A stretch of DNA of 64,000 nucleotides, taken from assembly GCA_938031175.1 (NCBI GenBank), contig CALHGZ010000009.1, positions 124,001 through 188,000 of the forward strand. The letters run 5' to 3'. Positions 44,751 to 53,787 of this stretch are shown here, one piece after another. A model generated the notes under the pieces. It saw only the letters and a program-made list of their open reading frames with translations. It made no database searches and was not told the origin of the DNA. The position numbers and the translations under genes were made by a program. How positions within the stretch are numbered: the first letter of the stretch is position 1; every line of letters starts with the position of its first letter. The stretch comes from Candidatus Kapaibacterium sp. GTDB taxonomy: Bacteria > Bacteroidota > Ignavibacteria > Kapaibacteriales > UBA2268.

Positions 44751-44972
44751 AATTCAAAATTAATGAATTTCAAGAGTAATATCAAACTGGATTGACTAAA
44801 CTTTGCAATCATAGTGTTTTTAGTAATTCTTTTTAAAACGTATTTGGATCCTACTAACAACAATGCAAATACAATTGGTATAATGATTTTGTTTCAATAA
44901 AATCAATAATTTAATTTGATTTGTACATAAAATATACATTGATATTTTGAAATAATTAATAGGCAGTAATTT
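44751..44972. promoter_or_regulatory. Divergent DUF971/qmoA intergenic region
   Basis: This 222-base spacer must hold promoters for the minus-strand DUF971-hutU run and the plus-strand qmoAB operon. Only a weak, imperfect dyad (TGTACATAAAATATACA, about 44920-44936) stands out. No riboswitch or RNA gene is recognised. Confidence 0.4.
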
Positions 44973-46232
44973 ATGAATAAAGAAGTATTAAATACTGATA
45001 TACTTGTGGTGGGGGCAGGAATAGCAGGTATATCAACGGCACTTGAAGCAGCTGAAACAGGCTTTAATGTAATACTAATTGAACAAAGTCCATTTATTGG
45101 TGGAAGAGTGACGCAGTTGAATCAATATTTTCCTAAATTGTGTCCACCAAGCTGTGGATTGGAGATAAATATAAAAAGGTTAAGGGAAAATCCATTAATC
45201 AAGCTTTATACACTTGCAGAAGTGAAGGATATTACTGGGCAGAAGGGCGATTTCGAAGTGAAAATAGCCATAAAACCGACATATATAAAAGATAACTGCC
45301 AAAATATTGATGAAATAATTGAAAAATGCCCATACGAACGTAAAAATGATTTTGATTTTGGATTGAGCAACACAAAGGTTATATACAAAGCACACAATAA
45401 TGCTTATCCTGACAAATATGTCTTAGACAGATCTAGCCTTACAGAGGAACAATTAAAATTTTTATCTGAAGCTTTTCCTGAAGCCATTGATATAAATCAA
45501 AAAGAGAGAGAAATTTATGTCAAAGCAGGTTCAATTATATGGGCAAGCGGTTGGCAACCCTATGATGCAAAAAAATTGGATAATTTAGGTTATGGTAAGT
45601 TCCCAAACGTATTGACAAATATGGAGCTTGAACGTTTATTCGCTTCTAATGGTCCTTATGGAGGACAGCCAAAATTTAATGGTTTTAACAATGGAATTCT
45701 TAAAAGTGTGGCATTTGTACAATGTGCGGGTTCGAGAGACGAAAATCATTTAGAATATTGCTCATCAGTATGTTGTCTTGCTTCAATAAAGCAATCTCAA
45801 TATATTCGCCAATTATATCAAGATTGTGAAATACATATTTATTACATTGATATTCGCACGCCCGGAGTATTTGAGGAATTTTATAACACTTATACACAAG
45901 ATGAGAAAATCTATATCCACCGTGGAAAAGTAGCTAAAGTTATTGGTAATAATAATGGCTTAATAGTAGAAGCAGAGGATACATTATCCGGGAAGTTAGT
46001 ACAAAGAGCACATGACCTTGTCGTATTAGCTGTTGGTATGCAACCAGATACACAAAAACTTAAATTGCTTATGCCCGAAGTGCTTGATAAGAATGGATTT
46101 GTCCGAACAGATATAGATACAGGTATAATTGCTTGTGGAGTTTGCACAAGACCAAAGGATGTAGCTTCTACAGTACAGGAATCAACTGGTGCAGTAATGA
46201 GAGCTATTCATTATATTAAGGGAGGAAATTGA
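44973..46232 (+). CDS. qmoA: QmoA-like FAD flavoprotein (HdrA family)
   Basis: A 419-residue HdrA-related flavoprotein matching QmoA of the quinone-interacting membrane-bound oxidoreductase. QmoABC passes electrons between the quinone pool and adenylylsulfate reductase in sulfur metabolism. The N-terminal FAD motif is LVVGAGIAGISTALEAAE (G14, G16, G19), followed by the QmoA marker FPKLCPPSCGLEINIKRL (C57, C61). Further on are ASGWQPYDAKKL, FVQCAGSRDENHLEYCSSVCC and the second FAD-contact AVGMQPDT. Direct overlap with qmoB is nearly complete (1 base between). The expected AprAB and QmoC are not here. An HdrA-type electron bifurcation or transfer role is possible. Confidence 0.9.
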   Translation: MNKEVLNTDILVVGAGIAGISTALEAAETGFNVILIEQSPFIGGRVTQLNQYFPKLCPPSCGLEINIKRLRENPLIKLYTLAEVKDITGQKGDFEVKIAIKPTYIKDNCQNIDEIIEKCPYERKNDFDFGLSNTKVIYKAHNNAYPDKYVLDRSSLTEEQLKFLSEAFPEAIDINQKEREIYVKAGSIIWASGWQPYDAKKLDNLGYGKFPNVLTNMELERLFASNGPYGGQPKFNGFNNGILKSVAFVQCAGSRDENHLEYCSSVCCLASIKQSQYIRQLYQDCEIHIYYIDIRTPGVFEEFYNTYTQDEKIYIHRGKVAKVIGNNNGLIVEAEDTLSGKLVQRAHDLVVLAVGMQPDTQKLKLLMPEVLDKNGFVRTDIDTGIIACGVCTRPKDVASTVQESTGAVMRAIHYIKGGN

Positions 46233-46233
46233 T

Positions 46234-48450
46234 ATGGCAGAAAATAAAAGATTGGGTGTTTATATTTGCTCGGCTTATGGCATTGGCGAAGCTATTGATT
46301 GTGAAAAATTAGCCGAGGACTTGAAAAAAATTGAAAATGTAGTTATTTGTAAAGTTAGAAAAGATTTATGCACAGAATCCGGTGCTGATGAAATTAGACA
46401 AGATATTATTGAACATAATCTTGAAGGTATTGTAATTGGAGCAAGTTCACCAAGATTTCACACAGAAATTTTCAAATTTGACCCCAAAATTGCAGTTGAT
46501 AGAGTAAGCTTAAGGGAGCAGGTAGCTTGGACCCATGAACCAAAGCATAAAGAAACACAAAGACTGGCACTTGATTATATGATGATGGGTATTGCCAAGT
46601 TGAATACATTCGAACCACCAGAGCCAATGATTTTAGACATAAATGAAACTGTAATGGTAATTGGTGGTGGTGTAACGGGAATGAATGCTGCCTTAGCTAC
46701 AACAAAAGCTGGTTTTAATGTTATCCTTGTTGAAAAGGAGGCGGAACTTGGTGGCTTTTATCGAAAATTGTACAGGCTGACACCGACAAAGGAACCGTTT
46801 AATGAATTAATGATTAATCCATGCGAAGCATTAATCGAGGAGGTAAAATCCGATCCTAAAATTGAAATTTTAACCAATACAAAAATAATTAGCACCTCAG
46901 GTCAGCCAGGGATGTTTGATGTTATTGCGAAATCAAATGGAGAGGAAATAAGATTCCAGGTGGGTACAATAGTTCAAGCTACAGGTTGGATACCTTACGA
47001 TGCTACAAAACTCTCACATCTTGGTTACGGTTTGGATAATGTATTAACTAATATCGAATTAGAAGAACAATTTAAAAAGAATACTTTTGAGACAGATAAG
47101 GTAATTGAGAATGTGGTATTTATTCAATGTGCAGGTTCAAGAGACCAGAATCACCTTCCTTATTGTTCTTCGGTTTGTTGTATGACATCATTAAAACAGG
47201 CTTTATACATACGGGAAAAATATCCTCATTCTAAAATTTATATCATTTATAAGGATATACGTACGCCCGGACCTTATGAAATGTTTTATAAGCGAGTGCA
47301 AAGCGAAGATAATATATTTTTGACAAAGGGAGAAATCAAATTTGTCCAAAAGGTTAATGGTCATTTAAATGTTACCGTAGGCAGTACATTATTAGGCGAT
47401 GAAATTTCGATAGATGCAGATTTACTAGTTCTTGCAACTGGAATGGTACCAACGACTGCTGTAGAGGAAAATGGCAACAAGAGTGAATCTGAAGGAGAAC
47501 CCCAGGAGATACCGCTTTCGGGCAATAGAATAATTCATTCAAATATATTGAATCTGACATACAGGCAAGGACCTGAATTACCTTTACTCAAGTATGGTTT
47601 CCCAGATTCACATTATATCTGTTTTCCATACGAAACTCGTAGAACGGGTATTTATGCAGCCGGAACAGTACGAGCACCGATGGATAGTGTTTCAGCCAAA
47701 TCAGATGCTTATGGAGCGGCACTGAAAGCTATTCAGGCCTTAGTAAATATTAAAAAAGGAACGGCGTTGCATCCACGTTCTGGTGATATGTCTTTTCCCG
47801 ATTTCTTTTTGCAACGCTGTACCCAATGTAAGCGATGTACCGAGGAATGTCCCTTTGGTACTTTAGACGAAGATGATAAAGGAACACCAAAGCCAAACCC
47901 AAATCGTTGCCGCCGCTGTGCAATATGTATGGGAGCATGTCCCGAGAGAATAATCAGCTTCAAAAATTACTCAGTAAGAATGATTTCCGAAATGATAAAA
48001 TCTATATATATACCGACCGAAGAAGAGGATGGGGAAGCTCCACCAAGGATACTTTGCTTTATGTGCGAAAACGATGCTTATCCATCGCTCGATATAGTTG
48101 CGGCTAAGAAAATTAAATACACTCCATACGTTAGAATAATACCATTGAGATGTTTAGGTTCGACAAGTATAAGTTGGATTGCTGATTCACTTTCACAAGG
48201 CTTCGACGGTGTAATTCTTTTCGGTTGTAAATATGGAGATGATTATCAATGCCATTTCATAAGAGGTAGCGAAATTGCAAATACAAGAATGGAAAATGTT
48301 CAGGAAAAATTGAAACAGTTAGCTCTTGAACCCGAAAGAGTTGAATTACATATGCTTTCGATTGATGAATACGATAAAATTCCTGGTATTTTCAACAGAT
48401 TTGCTGAATTGATCGAAAAAATAGGTCCTAATCCATATAAAGAAATGTAA
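46234..48450 (+). CDS. qmoB: QmoB-like flavoprotein with two ferredoxin clusters and MvhD-like domain
   Basis: A 738-residue partner of QmoA. An N-terminal HdrA-like segment (residues 1-115, with IVIGASSPRFH) is followed by an FAD domain (about 138-510, VIGGGVTGMNAALAT, FIQCAGSRDQNHLPYCSSVCC). Two [4Fe-4S] ferredoxin motifs follow (C529-xx-C-xx-C-xxx-C and C559-xx-C-xx-C-xxx-C), then a C-terminal MvhD/FrhD-like domain (about 600-725, with LCFMCENDAYPS, IIPLRCLGSTS and FGCKYGDDYQC). A second cysteine that QmoB usually has just after the first N-terminal one is Tyr here (YICSAYGIGEAID). The start ATG has a clear GGGAGG site. It is followed 24 bases later by the helical-repeat gene. Confidence 0.9.
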   Translation: MAENKRLGVYICSAYGIGEAIDCEKLAEDLKKIENVVICKVRKDLCTESGADEIRQDIIEHNLEGIVIGASSPRFHTEIFKFDPKIAVDRVSLREQVAWTHEPKHKETQRLALDYMMMGIAKLNTFEPPEPMILDINETVMVIGGGVTGMNAALATTKAGFNVILVEKEAELGGFYRKLYRLTPTKEPFNELMINPCEALIEEVKSDPKIEILTNTKIISTSGQPGMFDVIAKSNGEEIRFQVGTIVQATGWIPYDATKLSHLGYGLDNVLTNIELEEQFKKNTFETDKVIENVVFIQCAGSRDQNHLPYCSSVCCMTSLKQALYIREKYPHSKIYIIYKDIRTPGPYEMFYKRVQSEDNIFLTKGEIKFVQKVNGHLNVTVGSTLLGDEISIDADLLVLATGMVPTTAVEENGNKSESEGEPQEIPLSGNRIIHSNILNLTYRQGPELPLLKYGFPDSHYICFPYETRRTGIYAAGTVRAPMDSVSAKSDAYGAALKAIQALVNIKKGTALHPRSGDMSFPDFFLQRCTQCKRCTEECPFGTLDEDDKGTPKPNPNRCRRCAICMGACPERIISFKNYSVRMISEMIKSIYIPTEEEDGEAPPRILCFMCENDAYPSLDIVAAKKIKYTPYVRIIPLRCLGSTSISWIADSLSQGFDGVILFGCKYGDDYQCHFIRGSEIANTRMENVQEKLKQLALEPERVELHMLSIDEYDKIPGIFNRFAELIEKIGPNPYKEM

Positions 48451-48474
48451 ATTTAAAATAAATGGAGTTCAAAA

Positions 48475-50805
48475 ATGGCAACAAAAAGTGAATTGCAAAA
48501 TAAAGAAACGGCTTGTAAAACGGTTATGGATTATATCACATTAATAAATGAGGCATTGATCGAACCAAAAGATATGGATTATGTAAAAGAATTATTAAAT
48601 AAAGCCGAAAGTATATGTCAATTACCTTTGGATTACATCAAAATTGCAGAAATATATATCGAGCAATTAAATGATAAAGATTATGCTGCTGATTTATATG
48701 AAGAAGCAGAAAGTGCCTGTTTCGAATCCCTTGAATATGCTGAACTTGCACACAGTATTGCCAAAAATTTAGGAGATAAAGACAAAGCAAAACAATTGCT
48801 CGAAAGTGCTTCAGATTCTGCTAAAAAAACAGAAGAAATACTAAAAATAGCAAATTATGTATTACAGGATATTGGTGATGAAGAGCTTGCTCAACAACTT
48901 TTTAGCAAGGTAGAATCTCATTGTAAGCAATTTGAAGATTATTCAAAACTTGCCGCTTCGCTTGTCAGTGAAGGTCAATCGGATATAGCAAAAGAAATCT
49001 ATAAGAAAGCTGAAAGTAAAATTGATGGTATTGAACAGACTGTGAATTATGCTCTTAAATACTATGAGTTATTTGGTGAAAAAGATATCGTTTTATCAAT
49101 TTTAGAAGAACAAGAAGAGGAGGCACAATTCACAAAGGAATTCATAAAACTTGCGAGTGGGTATAAGGAATTACCTGATTGTACTGAAAAGGTCAAAACC
49201 ATGCTTGAGAAAGCTGAGGAATTTGCAATGACAGGCGAGGAAACTATTGCTCTTGGGCTTGCGTATTGGCAATTGCTCCGGGATAAAGAATCTTCAGCAA
49301 ATGCTTTCGAAAAAGGGCTGAAAGATCTTAATGATAAGCAACAATTGATTGATTTTGCTAAAATTATTGCCAAAGAGTTAAATTTGAACGAACTTGCAAA
49401 GAAGTTCTACCAGAGAGCTGAAAGCAAAATGAACTCGGCAAATGAGTTAATTAATTTAGCAGATGCGATTTTGAATGAGATTGCTGACAAAGAGTTTGCT
49501 AGGCAGATTTATGAGCGTGCTGAGGCTTCAATAAATGAACCAAATGAATTAATTATTGTGGCTGAAAACGCTCTCAACAAGTTAGCTGATAAAGATTTTG
49601 CATTGAAAGTATATACAAAGTCATTAAGTAAGGCTGAAAAGTTTACTGTTTTAGTGAATATAACTAAATCAACCGGGAAATTTTTGCGAGATAATGAATT
49701 TAACCGACTTGTAATAAATAAACTGTTATCACTTGCTTCAGGGACGAATGAACTGATTGAGACAGCCAATTTAGCAATGGAAATATTAAATGACAAAGCC
49801 TTTGCTGAACAGGTACTTTTAAAAGCAGAAGAGGAAGTAACTAATCTACAAGAAATGCAATCTGTTACTGCCGCTGTTGAGCAATATTTTTCTGAAAATG
49901 AAGAATGGCTTGCAAGGGTTCAGGAAAAGCTCAAGAAGCGCGAAGAGAATCAATCTAAATATGAGGAATTTCTGAGAAGAGAAACAAACGCAAAGTTTTT
50001 CAAGGATTACCTTGTTTTACTCGATGATATGATGGTTGAATTGCAGGATAAATATTATGCTAAAAAGATTTTGCAAACAGCAGAGAATTTTTTGGACAAT
50101 TCCTTCTTTGATATTGGGAAATATGAAAGATTAATAGAATCAATCAAAAAATATAAGCTTGATGATAATTGGATTGAGAAAATTCTAGAAAAATTATTCT
50201 ATAAAAGAATTATATTCCATTTTGATTTTCATAAATTTATTGAGTTGTTATTTAAATTTTATGATAAAGAAGATGCTCTAACTCTTGCTTCGGATTATAT
50301 CCAAAAGTATGAGTATCGTATTGATTCTAAAGCTTCAAAATCAATTTATGATTATACAGATCTGGCAATTTCTACTTATAACTTGCTTGGTAAATCGAAT
50401 TATTCTCTGCAACTAATCGAGAAAGCATCAAAGCTACAATGCTCGTATTTGGAATTAGTTTATTTGAGTCGATTAGCTGAATTATTTGGTGATAGAACTG
50501 CAGCAAGCCTTTACCTAAATCAGGCTGTTGTTAAATGTCAAGTAATGGATCAAGTTATTAATCTGACAAAACGATTGCTGGCACTTGGATATAGTGATGA
50601 TATGGTCAAATCTATTTATAAGGAAGCTGGTGAGAGAATAACACAGCGAAATAATCGCATTGAATGGATTAAAGGCATTGTAGAGATTTTTCAGGATAGA
50701 TATTGGGCTGAAACAGAATTAAAGAAAATTGCAAATGAATTTAAAACGGATTTCGATAAAGAAGAATACAAAATGTTGAAAGAACGATTGATGGCTTCGT
50801 TTTAG
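48475..50805 (+). CDS. Soluble 34-residue helical-repeat protein in the qmo operon
   Basis: A 776-residue acidic protein with no signal peptide or membrane helix, so cytoplasmic. It is built on a repeat of exactly 34 residues whose core reads D-K-x-x-A-x-x-x-Y-x-x-A-E. Repeat starts fall at about residues 33, 67, 101, 135, 168, 202, 236, 270, 304, 338, 372, 406, 440 and 474, with more degenerate copies to the end (for example LQDKYYAKKILQTAE and GDRTAASLYLNQA). The 34-residue period and Ala/Leu pattern resemble TPR, but the consensus differs from classic TPR. It lies 24 bases after qmoB, has a GGAG site, and is followed by a terminator, so it is the third qmo operon gene, where qmoC would be expected. 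A scaffold or partner-docking role is inferred. Confidence 0.8.
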   Translation: MATKSELQNKETACKTVMDYITLINEALIEPKDMDYVKELLNKAESICQLPLDYIKIAEIYIEQLNDKDYAADLYEEAESACFESLEYAELAHSIAKNLGDKDKAKQLLESASDSAKKTEEILKIANYVLQDIGDEELAQQLFSKVESHCKQFEDYSKLAASLVSEGQSDIAKEIYKKAESKIDGIEQTVNYALKYYELFGEKDIVLSILEEQEEEAQFTKEFIKLASGYKELPDCTEKVKTMLEKAEEFAMTGEETIALGLAYWQLLRDKESSANAFEKGLKDLNDKQQLIDFAKIIAKELNLNELAKKFYQRAESKMNSANELINLADAILNEIADKEFARQIYERAEASINEPNELIIVAENALNKLADKDFALKVYTKSLSKAEKFTVLVNITKSTGKFLRDNEFNRLVINKLLSLASGTNELIETANLAMEILNDKAFAEQVLLKAEEEVTNLQEMQSVTAAVEQYFSENEEWLARVQEKLKKREENQSKYEEFLRRETNAKFFKDYLVLLDDMMVELQDKYYAKKILQTAENFLDNSFFDIGKYERLIESIKKYKLDDNWIEKILEKLFYKRIIFHFDFHKFIELLFKFYDKEDALTLASDYIQKYEYRIDSKASKSIYDYTDLAISTYNLLGKSNYSLQLIEKASKLQCSYLELVYLSRLAELFGDRTAASLYLNQAVVKCQVMDQVINLTKRLLALGYSDDMVKSIYKEAGERITQRNNRIEWIKGIVEIFQDRYWAETELKKIANEFKTDFDKEEYKMLKERLMASF

Positions 50806-50822
50806 AGTTTGATTATGCAATA

Positions 50823-50855
50823 AACCTCCCTATTCTTTTGGGAGGTTATTATTTT
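50823..50855 (+). terminator. Intrinsic terminator of the qmoAB operon
   Basis: An 8-base perfect stem (AACCTCCC, 50823-50830, with GGGAGGTT, 50840-50847) and a 9-base loop, followed by ATTATTTT. It lies 17 bases after the stop of the 34-residue-repeat gene and separates the qmo operon from the porin gene. Confidence 0.8.
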
Positions 50856-50884
50856 AACGATTAAAATTAAAAAGATTGATAATT

Positions 50885-52162
50885 ATGTTTAGGATTACTT
50901 TAATATTGCTATTTGTATTTTTTTGCTTTGTTCGATCTGAGGAAAATCATTCTAATTATCTGGATGGCTGGAAAATAAATGGTTATACTCAAATGCGAAC
51001 AGAAATAGACGGAAGGGATTTTTCCAATAAGACATACCCACTCCTGTATTCTCATATAAAAATCAATGTTTCGGTTGAGAAAACAGTTTTAGATAGAATA
51101 ACTTTTTTCATTCAGTTGCAGGATTCCCGAATGTTTGGCCAAACCAAAAATACGATTCGGTCAATTGGCAACATTGATTTACATCAAGGTTATGTTCAAA
51201 TTGATAGTCTGATTGATGAGAACTTCTGGTTTCAGGTCGGACGATTTGAGATGCCGTATGGAAACCAACGGATATTCGGAATCAATCCCTGGAATTATAT
51301 TGGTAGAGCATTTGATGGATTACGCATTGGCTACAAGACGAATTTATTTACATTAGATGCTTTCAATCTTGTGCATACCTTGAACAATGAATTTATAGGC
51401 AATGCAACTCCTGATTTATATTCATTCCCAGCAAATCCGGATACAAGTCACAGTATTTACGGTTTCTGGTCGAATTTAAAACTTTTTGGGAAAAATAATG
51501 GACTCGATATTTATGGATATTATGAAATCAATCGTAAAGAAACAAATGGCAATCCGAATGTTGCAAGATATACTACAGGTTTAAATTATAATTTTAGAAA
51601 TTACAATTTTGATCTATTTGCCGAGTTAGATTATCAGTTTGGGAAAATAAGAGGTATTAATGTTAACGCTTATCTCGCTCGTTTAACAGCAAGGTACAAA
51701 CTTAATACAATCAGTATATTGGCAGGAATAGATATTCAATCCGGCAATCGTGAGGAAGGGCAAATTAATTTATTCGACGCAACATTTGGCGCAAAGCATA
51801 TGTTCAATGCTAATATGGATTATTTCTCCCGAATACAGCCAAGTACAATGGGATTGGGCTTAAATGATTATTTTTTAAGAGCTCAATATGAAGTTAATAA
51901 TAATCCCTGGGTAGGTATCCTTGAATTACATTATTTTACCTCCAACCAAAAAAGTCAAAGTGGATTGTCGGATTTAGGTCCTGAACTTGACCTTGTATTG
52001 AGATATATGTTTACCAAAAATATATACTTAGAATGGGGCGGTAGTTTGTATTTCCCCGGTAAATTGATGCAAGAGATTTACACGATTAATCTTGGAGATA
52101 TGAAAATTATAAGAAATGATATAGGTTTCTGGTCGTATTTAATGATTCGTGTCTCAATTTAA
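50885..52162 (+). CDS. Outer-membrane porin-like beta-barrel (alginate export-like)
   Basis: A 425-residue predicted outer-membrane barrel similar to the alginate-export/OprD-like porin group. A signal peptide (about residues 2-18) is followed by a long series of amphipathic strands. Typical segments are NGYTQMRTEIDGRDF, HQGYVQIDSLIDENFWFQVGRFEMPYGNQRI, and FDGLRIGYKTNLF. The central strands (YEINRKETNGN, TRYKLNTISILAGIDI in variant form) and the final strand with IGFWSYLMIRVSI, ending in Ile, fit a barrel. The phrase QVGRFEMPYGNQR is typical of this family. The start is the ATG at 50885; a TTG three codons earlier is possible. It is 14 bases from rmlD. The substrate is unknown. Confidence 0.8.
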   Translation: MFRITLILLFVFFCFVRSEENHSNYLDGWKINGYTQMRTEIDGRDFSNKTYPLLYSHIKINVSVEKTVLDRITFFIQLQDSRMFGQTKNTIRSIGNIDLHQGYVQIDSLIDENFWFQVGRFEMPYGNQRIFGINPWNYIGRAFDGLRIGYKTNLFTLDAFNLVHTLNNEFIGNATPDLYSFPANPDTSHSIYGFWSNLKLFGKNNGLDIYGYYEINRKETNGNPNVARYTTGLNYNFRNYNFDLFAELDYQFGKIRGINVNAYLARLTARYKLNTISILAGIDIQSGNREEGQINLFDATFGAKHMFNANMDYFSRIQPSTMGLGLNDYFLRAQYEVNNNPWVGILELHYFTSNQKSQSGLSDLGPELDLVLRYMFTKNIYLEWGGSLYFPGKLMQEIYTINLGDMKIIRNDIGFWSYLMIRVSI

Positions 52163-52176
52163 TTGATAGGTGAAAA

Positions 52177-53037
52177 TTGAAGTATCTGGTAATTGGAAAT
52201 AAAGGGCAGTTAGGAAGACAATTTCAGCAAATACTCGAAAGTCAGGGAGTTGAGGTATTAGGCTTTGATCTTGATAAACTCGATATAACGGATTTTAGTG
52301 AAGTTAATAAGTATGTCAATCAGATTAAGCCCAAGATTGTAATTAATTGCAGTGCATATAATTTTGTTGACAAAGCAGAATCAGAAGCAGAGCTTGCACA
52401 TAAAGTAAATTCTGAAGCTGTTGGTAATTTGGCAGTTTTATGCAAGCAAATTGGGGCTTTGTTTGTCCATTTTAGTACTGATTATGTATTTGATGGTTCA
52501 AGTAAAATATCTTATAAAGAAGATGACTCTGCTCAGCCAATTAATGTTTACGGTAAAAGCAAACTGGCTGGGGAAAAATATATTAAAGAAGTCACTGAAA
52601 ACTATCTTATATTTAGGCTAAGTTGGCTCTATGGGACAGGCAAGCAAAATTTTATAAGTAAATTACTTGATTGGGCAAAAAATAAAAGATTATTAAAAAT
52701 AGCAAAAGATGAGATTTCCGTACCGACATATACAGGAACAGTTGTTTGGTTAGTTCAAAAGGCAATGAAAAGTGAATTAAGAGGCTTATATCATTTAGTT
52801 AACGATGGATTTTGTTCCAGGTTTGATTGGGCTAAATTCATCATCGACGAAATGGCGATGGATAACATAATTGAACCTGTTGATAAAGAAATATTCAAAT
52901 TACCTGCCAAAAGACCTGACTTTTCAGTGTTGGATAATACAAAAATTAAAAAAGATCTTGGAATTTCGATACCAGATTGGAAGATGGACTTACGATATTT
53001 TCTGTTTAATTTAAGACATCAGAGTTATTCCTTTTGA
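52177..53037 (+). CDS. rmlD: dTDP-4-dehydrorhamnose reductase
   Basis: NAD(P)H-dependent extended SDR that makes dTDP-L-rhamnose, the last step in the Rml pathway for cell-surface polysaccharide. Diagnostic features in 286 residues are the glycine motif GNKGQLGRQ at the N-terminus, IVINCSAYNFVDKAE, the DYVFDG active-site segment, catalytic YGKSKLAGE with Tyr and Lys, and SWLYGTG. The start is TTG at 52177: there is an AGGTG site a few bases upstream, and any later start would remove the nucleotide-binding motif. rmlA, rmlB and rmlC are not in the window. A terminator-like hairpin follows. Confidence 0.93.
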   Translation: MKYLVIGNKGQLGRQFQQILESQGVEVLGFDLDKLDITDFSEVNKYVNQIKPKIVINCSAYNFVDKAESEAELAHKVNSEAVGNLAVLCKQIGALFVHFSTDYVFDGSSKISYKEDDSAQPINVYGKSKLAGEKYIKEVTENYLIFRLSWLYGTGKQNFISKLLDWAKNKRLLKIAKDEISVPTYTGTVVWLVQKAMKSELRGLYHLVNDGFCSRFDWAKFIIDEMAMDNIIEPVDKEIFKLPAKRPDFSVLDNTKIKKDLGISIPDWKMDLRYFLFNLRHQSYSF

Positions 53038-53045
53038 GCAAGAAT

Positions 53046-53070
53046 AAGATGATAACTATTTTATCGTCTT
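53046..53070 (+). terminator. Terminator-like hairpin after rmlD
   Basis: A 10-base stem with one G-T pair (AAGATGATAA, 53046-53055, with TTATCGTCTT, 53061-53070) and a 5-base loop, 8 bases after the rmlD stop. Only TT then A residues follow on the plus strand, so the U-run is weak. Confidence 0.55.
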
Positions 53071-53119
53071 TTAAAAATATTGGAATCAAATATTAATTCA
53101 GATTAAAATTTTGAATAAT

Positions 53120-53644
53120 ATGGGAAAAACTTTGTTAATTATTTTTATGTTAATTTTATTTTTATTTTCTTTTGCGATTTTTGCAATAGACAAAACAAAT
53201 TTTAGCCAAAAACAATCTAAGCAGTTAAAGGGAACCATGGAAAACAAAATAAATAAAAGCGAAGAACATTGGAAATGTGAATTGACAGAAGAACAATACT
53301 ATATTACTCGTCAGAAAGGTACTGAAAAGCCATTTACGGGTAAGTATTATAATTTTTATGAAAAGGGCATATACGTTTGCGTATGTTGTGGCAATGAGCT
53401 ATTTTCATCAGAAACGAAGTATAATTCGGGTAGTGGTTGGCCTAGTTTTTATCAGGCGATTAAAAGTGAAAATATAATCGAAAAAGTTGATTACAGCCAT
53501 GGAATGATACGTATGGAAGTACAGTGTAGTAAATGTGGTGCTCATTTAGGTCATGTTTTTGAAGATGGTCCACAGCCCACTGGTCTCAGATATTGCATTA
53601 ATTCAGCTTCTTTAAATTTTAAACCGGATAAAAATGATAAGTAA
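53120..53644 (+). CDS. msrB: Methionine-R-sulfoxide reductase, membrane-anchored or exported
   Basis: MsrB reduces methionine-R-sulfoxide in damaged proteins. The 174-residue protein has an N-terminal hydrophobic segment (about 4-24) that places it outside the cytoplasm. The domain (about 48-170) shows [20 protein letters not shown], zinc-binding cysteines in [10 protein letters not shown] and [18 protein letters not shown], and the catalytic Cys in [11 protein letters not shown]. Start is the ATG at 53120; a TTG three codons earlier is possible. An export signal suggests repair of envelope proteins. It stands alone between rmlD and mreB. Confidence 0.94.
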   Translation: MGKTLLIIFMLILFLFSFAIFAIDKTNFSQKQSKQLKGTMENKINKSEEHWKCELTEEQYYITRQKGTEKPFTGKYYNFYEKGIYVCVCCGNELFSSETKYNSGSGWPSFYQAIKSENIIEKVDYSHGMIRMEVQCSKCGAHLGHVFEDGPQPTGLRYCINSASLNFKPDKNDK

Positions 53645-53787
53645 GACTTACAAATTCAATCTTGATTCAATTTTATGTTAGCATATAATTAATTTTCAAA
53701 ATTATATATATATTAATCTCCTAAAAACTGCTATTTTTGTAAGAATTTAATTAATTAGTTTAAAATCAATAATTAAACATACAATCA

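Noticed and set aside
44920-44936. Imperfect dyad upstream of qmoA as a defined operator
   Set aside because: The arms pair only over a few bases in very AT-rich DNA, so chance is likely; noted in the spacer entry only.
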